Shown here piece by piece: positions 32,332 to 41,606 of a stretch of DNA of 64,000 nucleotides. The position numbers were made by a program, and so were the translations under genes. Source of the DNA: Thecaphora thlaspeos (lineage: Eukaryota > Basidiomycota > Ustilaginomycetes > Urocystidales > Glomosporiaceae). How positions within the stretch are numbered: position 1 is the stretch's first letter; every line of letters begins with the position of its first letter. The stretch spans positions 1-64,000 of the forward strand of contig UWYS01000013.1 in NCBI GenBank assembly GCA_900291925.1, written 5' to 3'. The notes beneath the pieces were generated by a model. That model saw nothing but the letters and a program-made list of their open reading frames with translations, was not told where the DNA came from and ran no database searches.

Positions 32332-34020
32332 ATGGCCGCCGTTCCTCTTGGACTCTCGATCGTCGAGGCCCAGGGCCATGGCGACTTCATGATCAAGCCG
32401 GAGAACACCGGGCCGCAGCTCAATACCGCCGACTGGCCCCTCCTGCTCAAGAACTACGTGAGTGCCGCCGCCGCCTGCTTTCGTCTAGGTGCTTTGCCAG
32501 CCTCGCCCTTTGGGCTTTTGGGGAGATGTATGGCTTTTTCCGTGCGGAACTCGCTGACCCTCCATCGATGTTGATGCCACCATCCCGCACCGCACCTTCC
32601 TGATCCGCCGCAGGACAAGCTCCTCGTCCGCAGCAGCCACTTCACCCCGATTCCGCACGGCTGCTCGCCGCTGAAGCGCGACCTGCAGAGCTATGTCAAG
32701 TCCGGCGTCATCAACCTCGACAAGCCCTCGAACCCATCGTCACATGAGGTCGTCGCCTGGATGCGCCGCATCCTCCGCGTCGAAAAGACGGGCCACAGCG
32801 GCACCCTCGACCCCAAGGTCACCGGCTGCCTGATTGTCTGCATCGACCGCGCCACCCGCCTCGTCAAGTCGCAGCAGGGCGCCGGAAAGGAGTACGTCGC
32901 CGTTCTCCGCCTCCACGACAAGCTCGCCGACGCCAAGAAGCTCCCGCGCGCCCTCGAGACGCTCACCGGCTCCCTCTTCCAGCGTCCGCCGCTCATCTCG
33001 GCCGTCAAGCGCCAGCTGCGAATCCGTACCATCTACGAGTCGAAGCTGCTCGAGTTCGACAACGACCGCCACCTCGCCGTCTTCTGGGTCAGCTGCGAGG
33101 CAGGCACCTACATCCGCACGCTCTGCGTTCACCTTGGCCTGCTGCTCGGCGTCGGCGGCCATATGCAGGAGCTCCGCCGCGTCCGCAGCGGCGCCCTCAG
33201 CGAAAACGACAACATTGTCACGATGCACGACGTGCTCGACGCGCAGTGGCTCTACGACAACCAGCGCGACGAGTCGTACCTGCGCCGCGTCGTCAGGCCG
33301 CTCGAGTCGCTGCTCGTCGGCTACAAGCGGATCGTGGTCAAGGACAGCGCCGTCAACGCCGTCTGCTACGGCGCGAAGCTCATGATTCCCGGTCTGCTCC
33401 GATACGAGAAGGACATTGAGCTGAACGAAGAGGTGGTGCTGATGACGACCAAGGGCGAGGCGATCGCGCTCGCCATCGCGCATATGACGACGGTGGAGCT
33501 GTCGACGTGCGACCACGGCGTCGTGGCGCGCGTCAAGCGCTGCATCATGGAGCGCGACACGTACCCGCGCCGCTGGGGCCTGGGACCCAAGGCGCAGGAG
33601 AAGAAGAAGATGATCAAGGACGGCAAGCTCGACAAGCACGGCAAGACGATCGACGGCGTCACGCCGGACAAGTGGCAGAAGGACTACGTCGACTACAACA
33701 AGGAGCAGCCCATCGCTGCTCCTGCCGCTGCTTCTGCTGCCCCCGTTTCGGACGTAGTGACCGTCGCTGCTGCTGCCGCCGGTGCCGCCGCCGCCGCGAC
33801 GACAGCGGTGCCCGTGACACCAGCCAAGGACGAGAGCAAGAAGAAGCGCAAGGCGGAAGAGACGCCTGGCGGAGGTGACGTCGACGGCGAGACGGAAGAG
33901 GAGAGGAAGAAGAGGAAGAAGGAGAAGAAGGAGAAGAAAGAGAAGAAGGCCAGGGAGGCGGCAGAGGGCGGCGATGGCGTTATGGATACGCCCAAGTCGG
34001 AGAAGAAGGAGAAGAAGTAG
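32332..34020 (+). CDS. CBF5: H/ACA snoRNP pseudouridine synthase, dyskerin/Cbf5
   Basis: Catalytic subunit of box H/ACA RNPs, which pseudouridylate rRNA in the nucleolus and aid rRNA processing. Model: join(32332..32457,32614..34020), 510 aa. The 156-bp intron (GTGAGT...CGCAG) lies between WPLLLKNY and DKLLVRS in phase 0. The TruB-type active-site motif [11 protein letters not shown] is present with catalytic Asp at about 108. Downstream come [45 protein letters not shown] and [14 protein letters not shown] domain follows (about 265-345; [19 protein letters not shown]). The tail is the usual Lys/Glu-rich nucleolar extension ([16 protein letters not shown]), preceded by a short Ala-rich spacer. 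Near-identity to yeast Cbf5 over the core makes this one of the safest calls. Confidence 0.95.
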
Positions 34021-34538
34021 GTGCGATGTTGAAGTTTGCACGGCCAGGCCCTCTGCGCTTCTTTTTTCGGTTTTTGTCGCATGCTTTTGGCCCTTTGATC
34101 CTAGCTCGGCGATGCTTTAGAGGGTATCTCGGGAGGCAGAGACGACGTTAACGACCTTATAGCAGAGTGGTTAAGGTCCTCCACGATTCCTTGACCAGAT
34201 TCGAGGCGCAGGTTCTCGCAAGGTGTCTCTCCCCGTCATTCTCCCCTTGGCGTTGTTTGGTCTTCAAGCATCCCTCCTCCCCCCTCCCTCTCTTTTGCGC
34301 CTTTCGACCTCGACCCTCTCAACTAGGAGTTCAGTGGCAATCTGCTTCTCCCCACCTCGATGACCCATTTTCGTTTCTCATCTTGCCTTCATTATTTACA
34401 TCTGTACTTTAGCCTTCCACCCCCACACCAATGCGTCTTCATTCACACACAAAACATGCACACGTTTTCGTAAAGGTTTGTTCGTCTTCGGAAAATTTCC
34501 CGATGGGATGATGGACAATGTCGTTGTAGTGCTGGGAT
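34021..34538. other. Convergent spacer with a tRNA-like segment
   Basis: 518 bp between facing stop codons, pyrimidine-rich in its second half. It contains the tRNA-like segment described separately. No protein-coding gene. Confidence 0.5.
34153..34226 (+). other. tRNA-like segment, probably a degenerate tRNA
   Basis: TAGCAGAGTGGTTAAGG (34160-34176) fits a Pol III A box and D arm of the Ser/Leu type. GACCTTA just before it can pair over five bases with AAGGT at 34220-34224, as an acceptor stem would. The expected B box is damaged: GCAGGTTC is followed by TCGCAAGG instead of a full T loop and 3' stem, as though several bases were lost. No convincing anticodon arm was found. A pseudo-tRNA, or chance plus an ACCTTA/TAAGGT hairpin, is more likely than a working gene. 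Confidence 0.25.
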
Positions 34539-36086
34539 CTACGACGTACTTTCGATCCTAGTGACGACAGGACGATGGTCACTAATTAGGAAGCCAGCAT
34601 CGACTTCACTCCAACTCGACAGGGTACCGTGAGAACGTATCTTCCACCTTCCATCTTGTGTCCTTTTCCGTTGTTGGCTTGGATCGGGCTTCGTTCCTTG
34701 GAGGACGGTATCGTTTCTCGTTTGATCCAGCACGGCGCCGTTGTCGAGGAGCATGATAAAGTCAAGTCTATCCTCGACCGCTGTTCTGTGGGATGGTTGG
34801 AAGTCGGTGAATGTCCTCAGAGGTCCGTAGGGAAGGGAGAGGTGTGCACGCTCATTGGTCGTGAAGTTGCTAGAGAAGGGTTTGGGTGGTCGAGAGCCAG
34901 AGGCTAGGTCGGCTTCGAGCTTGTCTTCGTTAATGCTGAGATAGGGCGACGTGTGACGCGTAGGCACGGATAGGGCAGTGTCAAGGAACGACGAGCCTGT
35001 CGACGAACCCGTCTCGTTCTTCGATACGCTATAGTGACCACCGACGAGCGAGGTCCAGGATGACTCGTTGCGTGGACTGTTGAGGTCGCCAATCAGGATC
35101 ACGAGAGGTTCCGCTGCCTCTCGCCCATGGCGGCCTCGGTCGTCGTGCTGCTTTCGCTGCTGCCATTCTTTCGTCCGTTGGGCCGCCTGCTGGGCTCTCC
35201 GGAGGATGAGGCGGCTGCTCTCGCGCCTCGCGATGACGCCCTGATGATCGTAGTGCGTGGAAAAGACGTGGAGCAGCTCGCCCGTCTCCCTGATGCGCAG
35301 CGAGACGTGGGTACACATGCGCGTCAGCGCCGCATCCCAGCCTACGGTCCCGACCTTTTCGGGCGTCGGCGAGAGCCAGAAATGCTCGACGCCGTGCGCC
35401 CCTACGCCTCCATCTGAGGCGGGCACGAGGTCGAACAGGTCTCGCTTCCACCAGATGGGTGCCGCTTCGCCACCTCGCGCGCCGTCGTTACGACCCACAC
35501 CGACGGTAGCGTAGTCGTCACCGAGCCACTGGCGGAGGTTGGAGTAGGGGGCGTCGAGGACCTCTTGCATGGCAATGATGTCCCAGTTGTGGAAGAGGAC
35601 GGTATCGGCGATGCGGGGACCACGGAGGAACCAGCTGCGTTCGCCCCAGTACTTTTGCCGGAGCGAAGGGTTGGCGGCGTTGTAGGGCGGGTGGCGGGGC
35701 GGCGCGTCGTCTACGTCCTGCTGGAGCTGGGTGCTTCGTGTGATGGCGCGTCCCAGGCGACGGAGCGGGGCGTGGGCGGAGTCGTAGTTTGCATCTTTCG
35801 AGTAGCGGATGTTGAAGGAGGCGATGATGAGCGAGGTAGGGCGACGCCGGGGACGATGGCGGTCTGCGCCATGGAGAGAAGCGGCGATCTGGGGTTGGCG
35901 AGCGGCCGCTGCGGCAAAGGTGCGTTGGACAAAGCGTTGGAGTAGACTGGAGGAGGAGGGAGAGGCGAGCAAGGGATCGGCGGCGGCGGCGGCAGCGGCT
36001 GGTTGGAGGAGGGCGAGCAAGAGACAGGGCGCAAGGGCGAGACAGACGAGGCCGAGGAGAGCGCACTTGAGGTGTGGAGGCGGCAT
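34539..36086 (-). CDS. Secreted endonuclease/exonuclease/phosphatase-fold protein
   Basis: A 515-aa intronless protein with an N-terminal signal or anchor segment (CALLGLVCLALAPCLLLALLQP, about 8-29). EEP metal-dependent phosphoesterase motifs appear in order: SFNIRY (Asn92), AMQEVLD (Glu175), WWKRDLFDL (about 212-220), STHYDHQG (His278, Asp280), GDLNSPRN (Asp334, Asn336), DFIM, and ISDHRPV (Asp503, His504). These are the Mg-binding and catalytic residues of the DNase I/sphingomyelinase superfamily. The short inter-motif spacing and the DHQG motif resemble fungal secreted proteins of this fold with unknown substrates. The substrate (nucleic acid, inositol phosphate or lipid) cannot be told from the sequence. 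The gene diverges from the Cyc2-like gene. Confidence 0.83.
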   Translation of the reverse strand: MPPPHLKCALLGLVCLALAPCLLLALLQPAAAAAAADPLLASPSSSSLLQRFVQRTFAAAAARQPQIAASLHGADRHRPRRRPTSLIIASFNIRYSKDANYDSAHAPLRRLGRAITRSTQLQQDVDDAPPRHPPYNAANPSLRQKYWGERSWFLRGPRIADTVLFHNWDIIAMQEVLDAPYSNLRQWLGDDYATVGVGRNDGARGGEAAPIWWKRDLFDLVPASDGGVGAHGVEHFWLSPTPEKVGTVGWDAALTRMCTHVSLRIRETGELLHVFSTHYDHQGVIARRESSRLILRRAQQAAQRTKEWQQRKQHDDRGRHGREAAEPLVILIGDLNSPRNESSWTSLVGGHYSVSKNETGSSTGSSFLDTALSVPTRHTSPYLSINEDKLEADLASGSRPPKPFSSNFTTNERAHLSLPYGPLRTFTDFQPSHRTAVEDRLDFIMLLDNGAVLDQTRNDTVLQGTKPDPSQQRKRTQDGRWKIRSHGTLSSWSEVDAGFLISDHRPVVTRIESTS

Positions 36087-36774
36087 GGCCGGCGGCGGTG
36101 GTGGTCGTCGTCGTTGCAGCTTGTGAGGAGGATGGCCAGAGGATGGGAGGGAGACGGGAGGAGGAAGGGTGGAGGGCCGGGCGAGGGGCGACGCTCAAGA
36201 GGGAGAGGATGGCGTGTCGAAGACGCTGGAGGGATGGCGTGGGCTGGAAAGGGAGCGAGCAAGTCGGCGGATGTGGCCTATATAACTCTTAGACTGTATG
36301 GTGTCGGTGTCTAGTTGGCCTGGCCGCGCCGCAAGCCGAGGGCAGCGTCGGGCACGTTGGCAGGGCTCGCCTGTGAGGTGGGCAGCAGCACGTTGTCGCT
36401 TGTGCGGGCACGATGTGGTCGTCCACATCACAGTCACCAGTGTCACAGCCACTCTCTAGCTGCGGCTGAGTACCAAAGCAGCTTCAGAGTGTAGTGAAGT
36501 CTGAGTATAACTTTGTGCTATCGGGCCATCCGCCAGAGGGGGGCGACGGCAGACGAGAGTTAGAGCAGAGCAGGGCAGGGAGAGCGCAGCGAGGCAGGCC
36601 GGCGTGCACCGAGCGCCGAGCGCCGACGTCGGAAGGCGGCCCGACCCGCTCTGCTCCACGTTGATTAGCCTGTCCACGCCGTCACTACACTACTCTCTAC
36701 ACTCTCTTAGGTCACCACCAACACACCAACCACCGCCAGCGCACGCTCCCGCCTGGCAACGTTCCGCCACGACG
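36087..36774. promoter_or_regulatory. Divergent promoter, EEP gene and Cyc2-like gene
   Basis: 688 bp between start codons. A TATATA-type element on the minus strand (about 36278-36284) lies roughly 195 bp upstream of the EEP ATG and could be its TATA box. The half next to the Cyc2-like gene is CACCA-rich. Confidence 0.45.
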
Positions 36775-38295
36775 ATGAAGCGCGCCGTCATCAACGCCTC
36801 CGTCGCGCGCCTCGCCGCTTCGCCGCTCCCCTTGCCGCTCCCTCGCTATGCTGGCTCCTTCTCGCTTCAGCCCCACCTACCCGGCCAGCCACCGCCACGC
36901 CCCAACCTCGATCCTCCTCCTCCTCCTCCTCCATCCATAGCACCACCTCCACCCACACAGCAGCAGCCCACCCCCATCGACGCCGATATCACCGCGCCCT
37001 CTACCTCCAGCAGCAGCAGCAGCGGCGGCGGGCAAGGCAGCCAAGGCTCTCCCATCCTCTACATCCTCCTCGCCACCGCTGCCATCGGCGCGGGCAACTA
37101 CTTCCTCCTCCCCAGCCCCTCTGCCTTCTCCAATGCAGCACGTTCCAAGCTCAGCCTTGAGCCGCATCGCTACAATCGGCTCCCCCTCCTCTCCACCGCC
37201 TTCTACCCTTCACCGTCAGATCCGACGTCGGTGCACAAGCACCTCCAGATCCTCCTGCCCCTTGCCGCCCCTTCGCCCGCCTCGCCCTCCGACGTCACCG
37301 ACGAGCTCGACCTGCTCCGCATTCGTAGCGTCTACCTCAAGGAACCCGCTCTCCAGATCGAACGCGCCTACACGCCTCTCTACGACACCCTCCCCGGCTC
37401 ATCCCTCAGCACGGCCCCGCACATCCATCTCATCATCAAGCGCTACGCCGACGGCGAACTAGGCCGATACGCACACCGTCTCGTCCCCGGCCAAGACGTC
37501 GAAGTGCGCGGACCCGTCGACACGTGGAACTATACCACACACCACCGCCTCGCAGCCGCAGACGGCACCTCCCAAGCGCCGACACGTGCACCGGATGAAA
37601 TCGTCCTCTTGGTCGGAGGCACAGGCATTACGCCGGCCTACCAGCTCATCACCTCTCTACTCGGCCCCCCTCCTTCCACCACCATTCCCAACCCCCCACC
37701 TCCCACCACCATCTCGCGCACGTCGGACACGCAGACCAAGCCGAAACTCACCCTCCTCTACGCGGTCACCTCACCTCGCTCTGCACTTCTACTTCCCCAA
37801 CTCCACTCTCTCGCCTCTACGCATCCTGATCGTCTACGAATCGGCATGTTTTCCGAACGTCTCGACTCTTCCACCTCCTCGCCACCCACGCGATCACTAC
37901 GATCCACAGACGACTCATCCGAGGGCGAATTAACAATCACACCCAATCCAACCTCCCGAGCATGGTATCGAGCCGCACTATCCCTCCTCCCCTACATCTC
38001 TTCCTCTCAACCTACCAACATCTCATCTCCATTCAACTCTACACCCTCACACCTCCTTCGCTCCTCCAATTCATCGACCGTCCTACCCGTCTTCACGTCG
38101 CGTATCACGTCGACGCACATACCCCCTCCTCCATCGCACCATGACGATAAAAAGGTAATCGTACTGGTATGTGGACCGGATGGGATGGTTCGTTCCCTAG
38201 CGGGGTCAAAGGCCAGAGATGGAATAAACCAAGGTCCTCTAGCGGGATGTTTGAAGTCGTTGGGGTATAGAGAAGAGGATGTGTTTAAATTGTAG
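36775..38295 (+). CDS. CYC2: Mitochondrial FAD/NAD(P)-binding reductase, Cyc2-like
   Basis: The start at 36775 (MKRAVINASVARLAASPLPLPLPRYAG) gives an Arg-containing, acid-free N-terminus fitting a mitochondrial presequence; protein length is 506 aa with no intron. A Pro-rich segment and one membrane helix (PILYILLATAAIGAGNYFLL, about 92-111) precede a ferredoxin-reductase-type module. RAYTPL (about 195-200) is the flavin-binding motif, LLVGGTGITPAYQL (about 278-291) the nucleotide-binding motif, and VLVCGPDGMV (about 461-470) the distal CGPDG motif. The end, CLKSLGYREEDVFKL, resembles cytochrome b5 reductase-like and Cyc2 proteins. Yeast Cyc2 sits on the inner membrane and supports heme attachment to cytochrome c. 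Reductase-fold assignment is strong; Cyc2 over other b5-reductase relatives is inference from the N-terminal helix and the tail. Confidence 0.75.
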   Translation: MKRAVINASVARLAASPLPLPLPRYAGSFSLQPHLPGQPPPRPNLDPPPPPPPSIAPPPPTQQQPTPIDADITAPSTSSSSSSGGGQGSQGSPILYILLATAAIGAGNYFLLPSPSAFSNAARSKLSLEPHRYNRLPLLSTAFYPSPSDPTSVHKHLQILLPLAAPSPASPSDVTDELDLLRIRSVYLKEPALQIERAYTPLYDTLPGSSLSTAPHIHLIIKRYADGELGRYAHRLVPGQDVEVRGPVDTWNYTTHHRLAAADGTSQAPTRAPDEIVLLVGGTGITPAYQLITSLLGPPPSTTIPNPPPPTTISRTSDTQTKPKLTLLYAVTSPRSALLLPQLHSLASTHPDRLRIGMFSERLDSSTSSPPTRSLRSTDDSSEGELTITPNPTSRAWYRAALSLLPYISSSQPTNISSPFNSTPSHLLRSSNSSTVLPVFTSRITSTHIPPPPSHHDDKKVIVLVCGPDGMVRSLAGSKARDGINQGPLAGCLKSLGYREEDVFKL

Positions 38296-38690
38296 TTACA
38301 TCTTTCCTCACCACTCCTCAAGAGCAAGCAGAAATGAATCAAGTTCCCGGCCTTTCGTCCAGTGCCTTTATTTTTATTTTTATTTTGCTAGGACTGCTTC
38401 GCTCCCTCCTTTTGCTCGAGTCGGGTCTACCTTGTCAATCTCGTCGTCCGCACACACACTCTTCGCACGTCGCTGCGTCTCGATCGTGCATCTCGTGCCG
38501 TTCGTCTCGACTTCTTCAATCAATCTACCGGAATCACGAGAGAAGATACATCGTCACGTCGTCGACCTATCAAACACAACAGACTCAAAAGCGTCACAAC
38601 CTACGGGCCTCCTACGAACCATCTCAAATCACAAAGTGGTATGGACCCTCGCAAACCGCCAGGGAGGAGCGCGCGGGGGAGCGAGATCTT
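38296..38690. other. Convergent spacer between Cyc2-like gene and GDI
   Basis: 395 bp between facing stop codons, with a TTTTTATTTTTATTTTG stretch near 38369-38386 that suits an A/T-rich polyadenylation region. No gene. Confidence 0.45.
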
Positions 38691-40647
38691 CTAGCTCTGG
38701 ATCTGTGCGCCCTCTCCGTCCTCTCGCTTCTTGAGCACGAGCTTCTTGTCGTCCGTGATGCGCCTCCACACGTCGTGGATGTCGTCGACGACCGTCTCAA
38801 AGTGCGACGAAGAGTCGTACGAGCGCGTGATGAAGATGTTGTCCTCCTTGCCGCTCTCGACCGGCTCCTCGAGCGGGCTGACCGTGACGAACCTATACGA
38901 GAACGGGCAGGGGTGAGGCAAAGGAAGTTCAGCAGCAGCACGGTCAGTGCCAGGCGATGTTGATCAACGAGCGGACACGGGCCACGCCGCCCGCCGGCGA
39001 ACTCACTTGTCGTAGATGGGTCCGAGCAGATCGAGGCCGGGCCGCAGCTCGAGCTCGGGCTTGTCCGTCTCGACAATCGTCGAGACCTGGGCCACGTAGA
39101 TGTCCTTGGCGCAGATGTTGTGCGTGCCCGAGACTTCGGCAATGTAGATGTCTGCAGGGCGGAAGAGGCAGACAAAGGAAAAAAAGAGCGAATCAGAAAC
39201 CACGTCTTCATCCTCGCTCGCTCCTCCGCCTTGGAACGGATCCCGCGCCACCCACCGTGCTTGCGTCCGACCTGGTTCTGCGGAATGATGAGCTGGACCG
39301 AGTCCGAGTTGTCGGTGTTGGGGATGGGGTGCTTGAGAATGCAGATAGCGCGGACGACCTTGGCTGTTTCGCGGATCTTGTCCTTGCCAGCAACGCCACC
39401 GCGGAAGTAGCTCGGGTCGCCGATGACCATGGAGGCCTTGACCGTCTCATCACCACTCCGGACGCCCTCAAACTTGCCCGTCTCCTTGTTGACGACAATC
39501 TCGTCGATGGGCTTGTCGAGCATGTAAGTGCCGCCGTAGATGGCCGAGAGGCGGGCGAAGCCCTGCGGCAGCTCGCCGAGACCGTAGAGCGGGTAGATGT
39601 AGGGCGACTTGCCGTAGCGCGCCATCGACGACGTGTAGAGGATGATGCGGTCGTACGTCTCGCGCGCTGGTCGCTGCATGTAGCTGCGCGGCGGTGGAAA
39701 GCGAAAGGAGAGGCGTCAGAGGAGGATGAAACAAAGACAGACAGGCGACTCGCCCAGGCGAGCGGGATGGGACGACCGGGCACTCACGAATCGTCGAGGT
39801 GGAGGGCCATGGCGTGACCGATGAAGTCCTTCGTGCCGGGCTCGAGGCCAAAGTAGTTGAAGACCTTGTCCATCGAATCGGCATCGAGGTCGAGCGCTGC
39901 GGTGCGGAGCGGCGTGAGGAGCGAGGAAGAGCGAGGGTCATGGTGAGCGTCTGCCCGTCTGGCCAACCTGTTGACTGGCTTCACAGTCGGCGTTGGCCGT
40001 CGACTCACTCTGGTGGGTGGCGGGGTCTTCGTCGCGCCAGTTCTGGAGGAACTCGAAGAACTTCTTTGCCCTTCGCTTTTCAAAGAGGCCCATGAGCGAG
40101 GAGCGGACGGCCTCCATCTCGGTCGAGGGGACCTTTGCGATCTTGCCGTCGCGGTAGACGAAGGACGCGGCGATCTGCTTGAACTCGAGGTAGCGCGTGA
40201 CGTCTGTGTGGACGAGCATCTTGGTGAGCTCGCCGTTTGCCATCATGAACTTTGGGATGAGGTCGACGGCATAGTCACGGTCCCGGCCGATGTCGGTGGG
40301 GGGTTCCTGTCCAGGCCTGAACTTGTTGTACAGCTGGGTGAGGTTGAGCGAGGCGCACTCGCCGCCGTAGAAGTCGTGGCGATCGATGTGGAGGACCTTT
40401 TTGCCCTCGATGGAGAGGAGGGCCGAGAGGACACACTCGGTGACGCCGGTGCCGAGGATGACGGCGTCTGCGGCGAGCGAAGTGGCGGCCGTGGACATCA
40501 CATAAGAGGAGGCAGAGGATAATGTGGGGAAAAGAGAGATGGGCGAGGGCCCGAGAGAGGAGCTCGTCAGTTGCCTGTGTAGCCCGTGACTAGATCATCT
40601 GGCGTCTGGATCGACTGCTTTGAGTACATACCGTAGGTCTCGTCCAT
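38691..40647 (-). CDS. GDI1: Rab GDP-dissociation inhibitor
   Basis: It extracts GDP-bound prenylated Rab GTPases from membranes and recycles them. Model: complement(join(38691..38892,39007..39151,39256..39683,39788..39896,40009..40467,40632..40647)), 452 aa, the usual length. Exon 1 has only 16 bases (MDETY plus one base). The 164-bp intron (GTATGT) restores [19 protein letters not shown]; a Met in the next exon (MSTAATS...) would spoil this conserved N-terminus. Further landmarks are [85 protein letters not shown] and [21 protein letters not shown]. Each of the five introns (104-164 bp) splits the protein at a point where family sequence resumes without gap. This is the most intron-rich gene in the window. 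Confidence 0.95.
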
Positions 40648-40780
40648 GTTGGCTGGCAGGCGGGCAGGTGGACGGATGGGACGTAGAGACAAAATGCAAA
40701 CGTCTATGCGGCGTCGATGTCGGTGGTGGCTAGAGAATGAGGGACGTACGATGGACGTAGAATGAGAGAGTGGCGGTGTT

Positions 40781-40824
<44 letters not shown>

Positions 40825-41606
40825 AAAGAGAGGAAGAGGAAGAGAAAGAGAGAGAGCAACACGCACCCATCTGGCCTGGTCCGTCCCCTCACCAGCGCTG
40901 AGCAGCCCTAAAACGGCAGCGCGGGTGCGGGCAAGGGGTCGAGCAGAGGAGGCCCCTGCAGAGGATGCGTGAGGTCTGGCCCGCGCTCCTGCCGTCATCC
41001 AAATGGCCCAACTGGTTATGTCATGCTGACGCTGACGCCCCAAGAACGCGGTCTTTTCTCCACCGCGACGCTCGGGCCACCGGAAGGCGAGGCCAGGCCG
41101 CGGGGGTGTTGGACTTTCCCGCTGACTGACGCCTTGCACCGCGCGCCGCCCGCGCCTCTCCACATGACGGCGCAGACAGCCAACGTGCAGCGCCACGGAG
41201 CGGATTGGTGACGCTGCGCTGGCTGGGCTGGCTGGCACCTCTTGACTACACTGCGTTGGCCCCTCCCGGCCCGCGTCGTTGGCTTTCGCTCTTCTTCGAG
41301 GCCTCCGTTTCAGTCGCATCTCTTCCGTCCCGCATCTCACCTTTCCTCTCCTCTCCGCCCCGCTCGCTCTTCCTTTATCCTGGCTGTGGCTTCTGCTCCT
41401 TGCTCCTCCTGTCACTCCCTCCCTTTCGCCAGCGCGATCAGCCACTTCCAGCAGCCACGCCCGCCAGCCACCTCTGTCGAACCATGCCAAAATAAGGTCC
41501 ACCTCGATTCTCACCTTTCCCCCACTGCTGCTGCTGGAGCCTGGGATCCTCCTTCGCTCCCCTGACCCCTCGTTGACGACAACGACGGCGACGATCACCG
41601 CCGACC
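40648..41606. promoter_or_regulatory. Divergent promoter, GDI and Nvj2-like gene
   Basis: 959 bp between start codons. A GA dinucleotide run (about 40786-40819) lies about 150 bp upstream of the GDI ATG. Pyrimidine-rich sequence (41290-41500) precedes the Nvj2-like gene. No gene seen. Confidence 0.5.

Noticed and set aside
40468..40501. MMSTAATS as the start of GDI
   Set aside because: This Met lies at the 3' end of the first intron. Splicing from the 16-nt exon restores the conserved [14 protein letters not shown]-terminus, which the alternative would lose.
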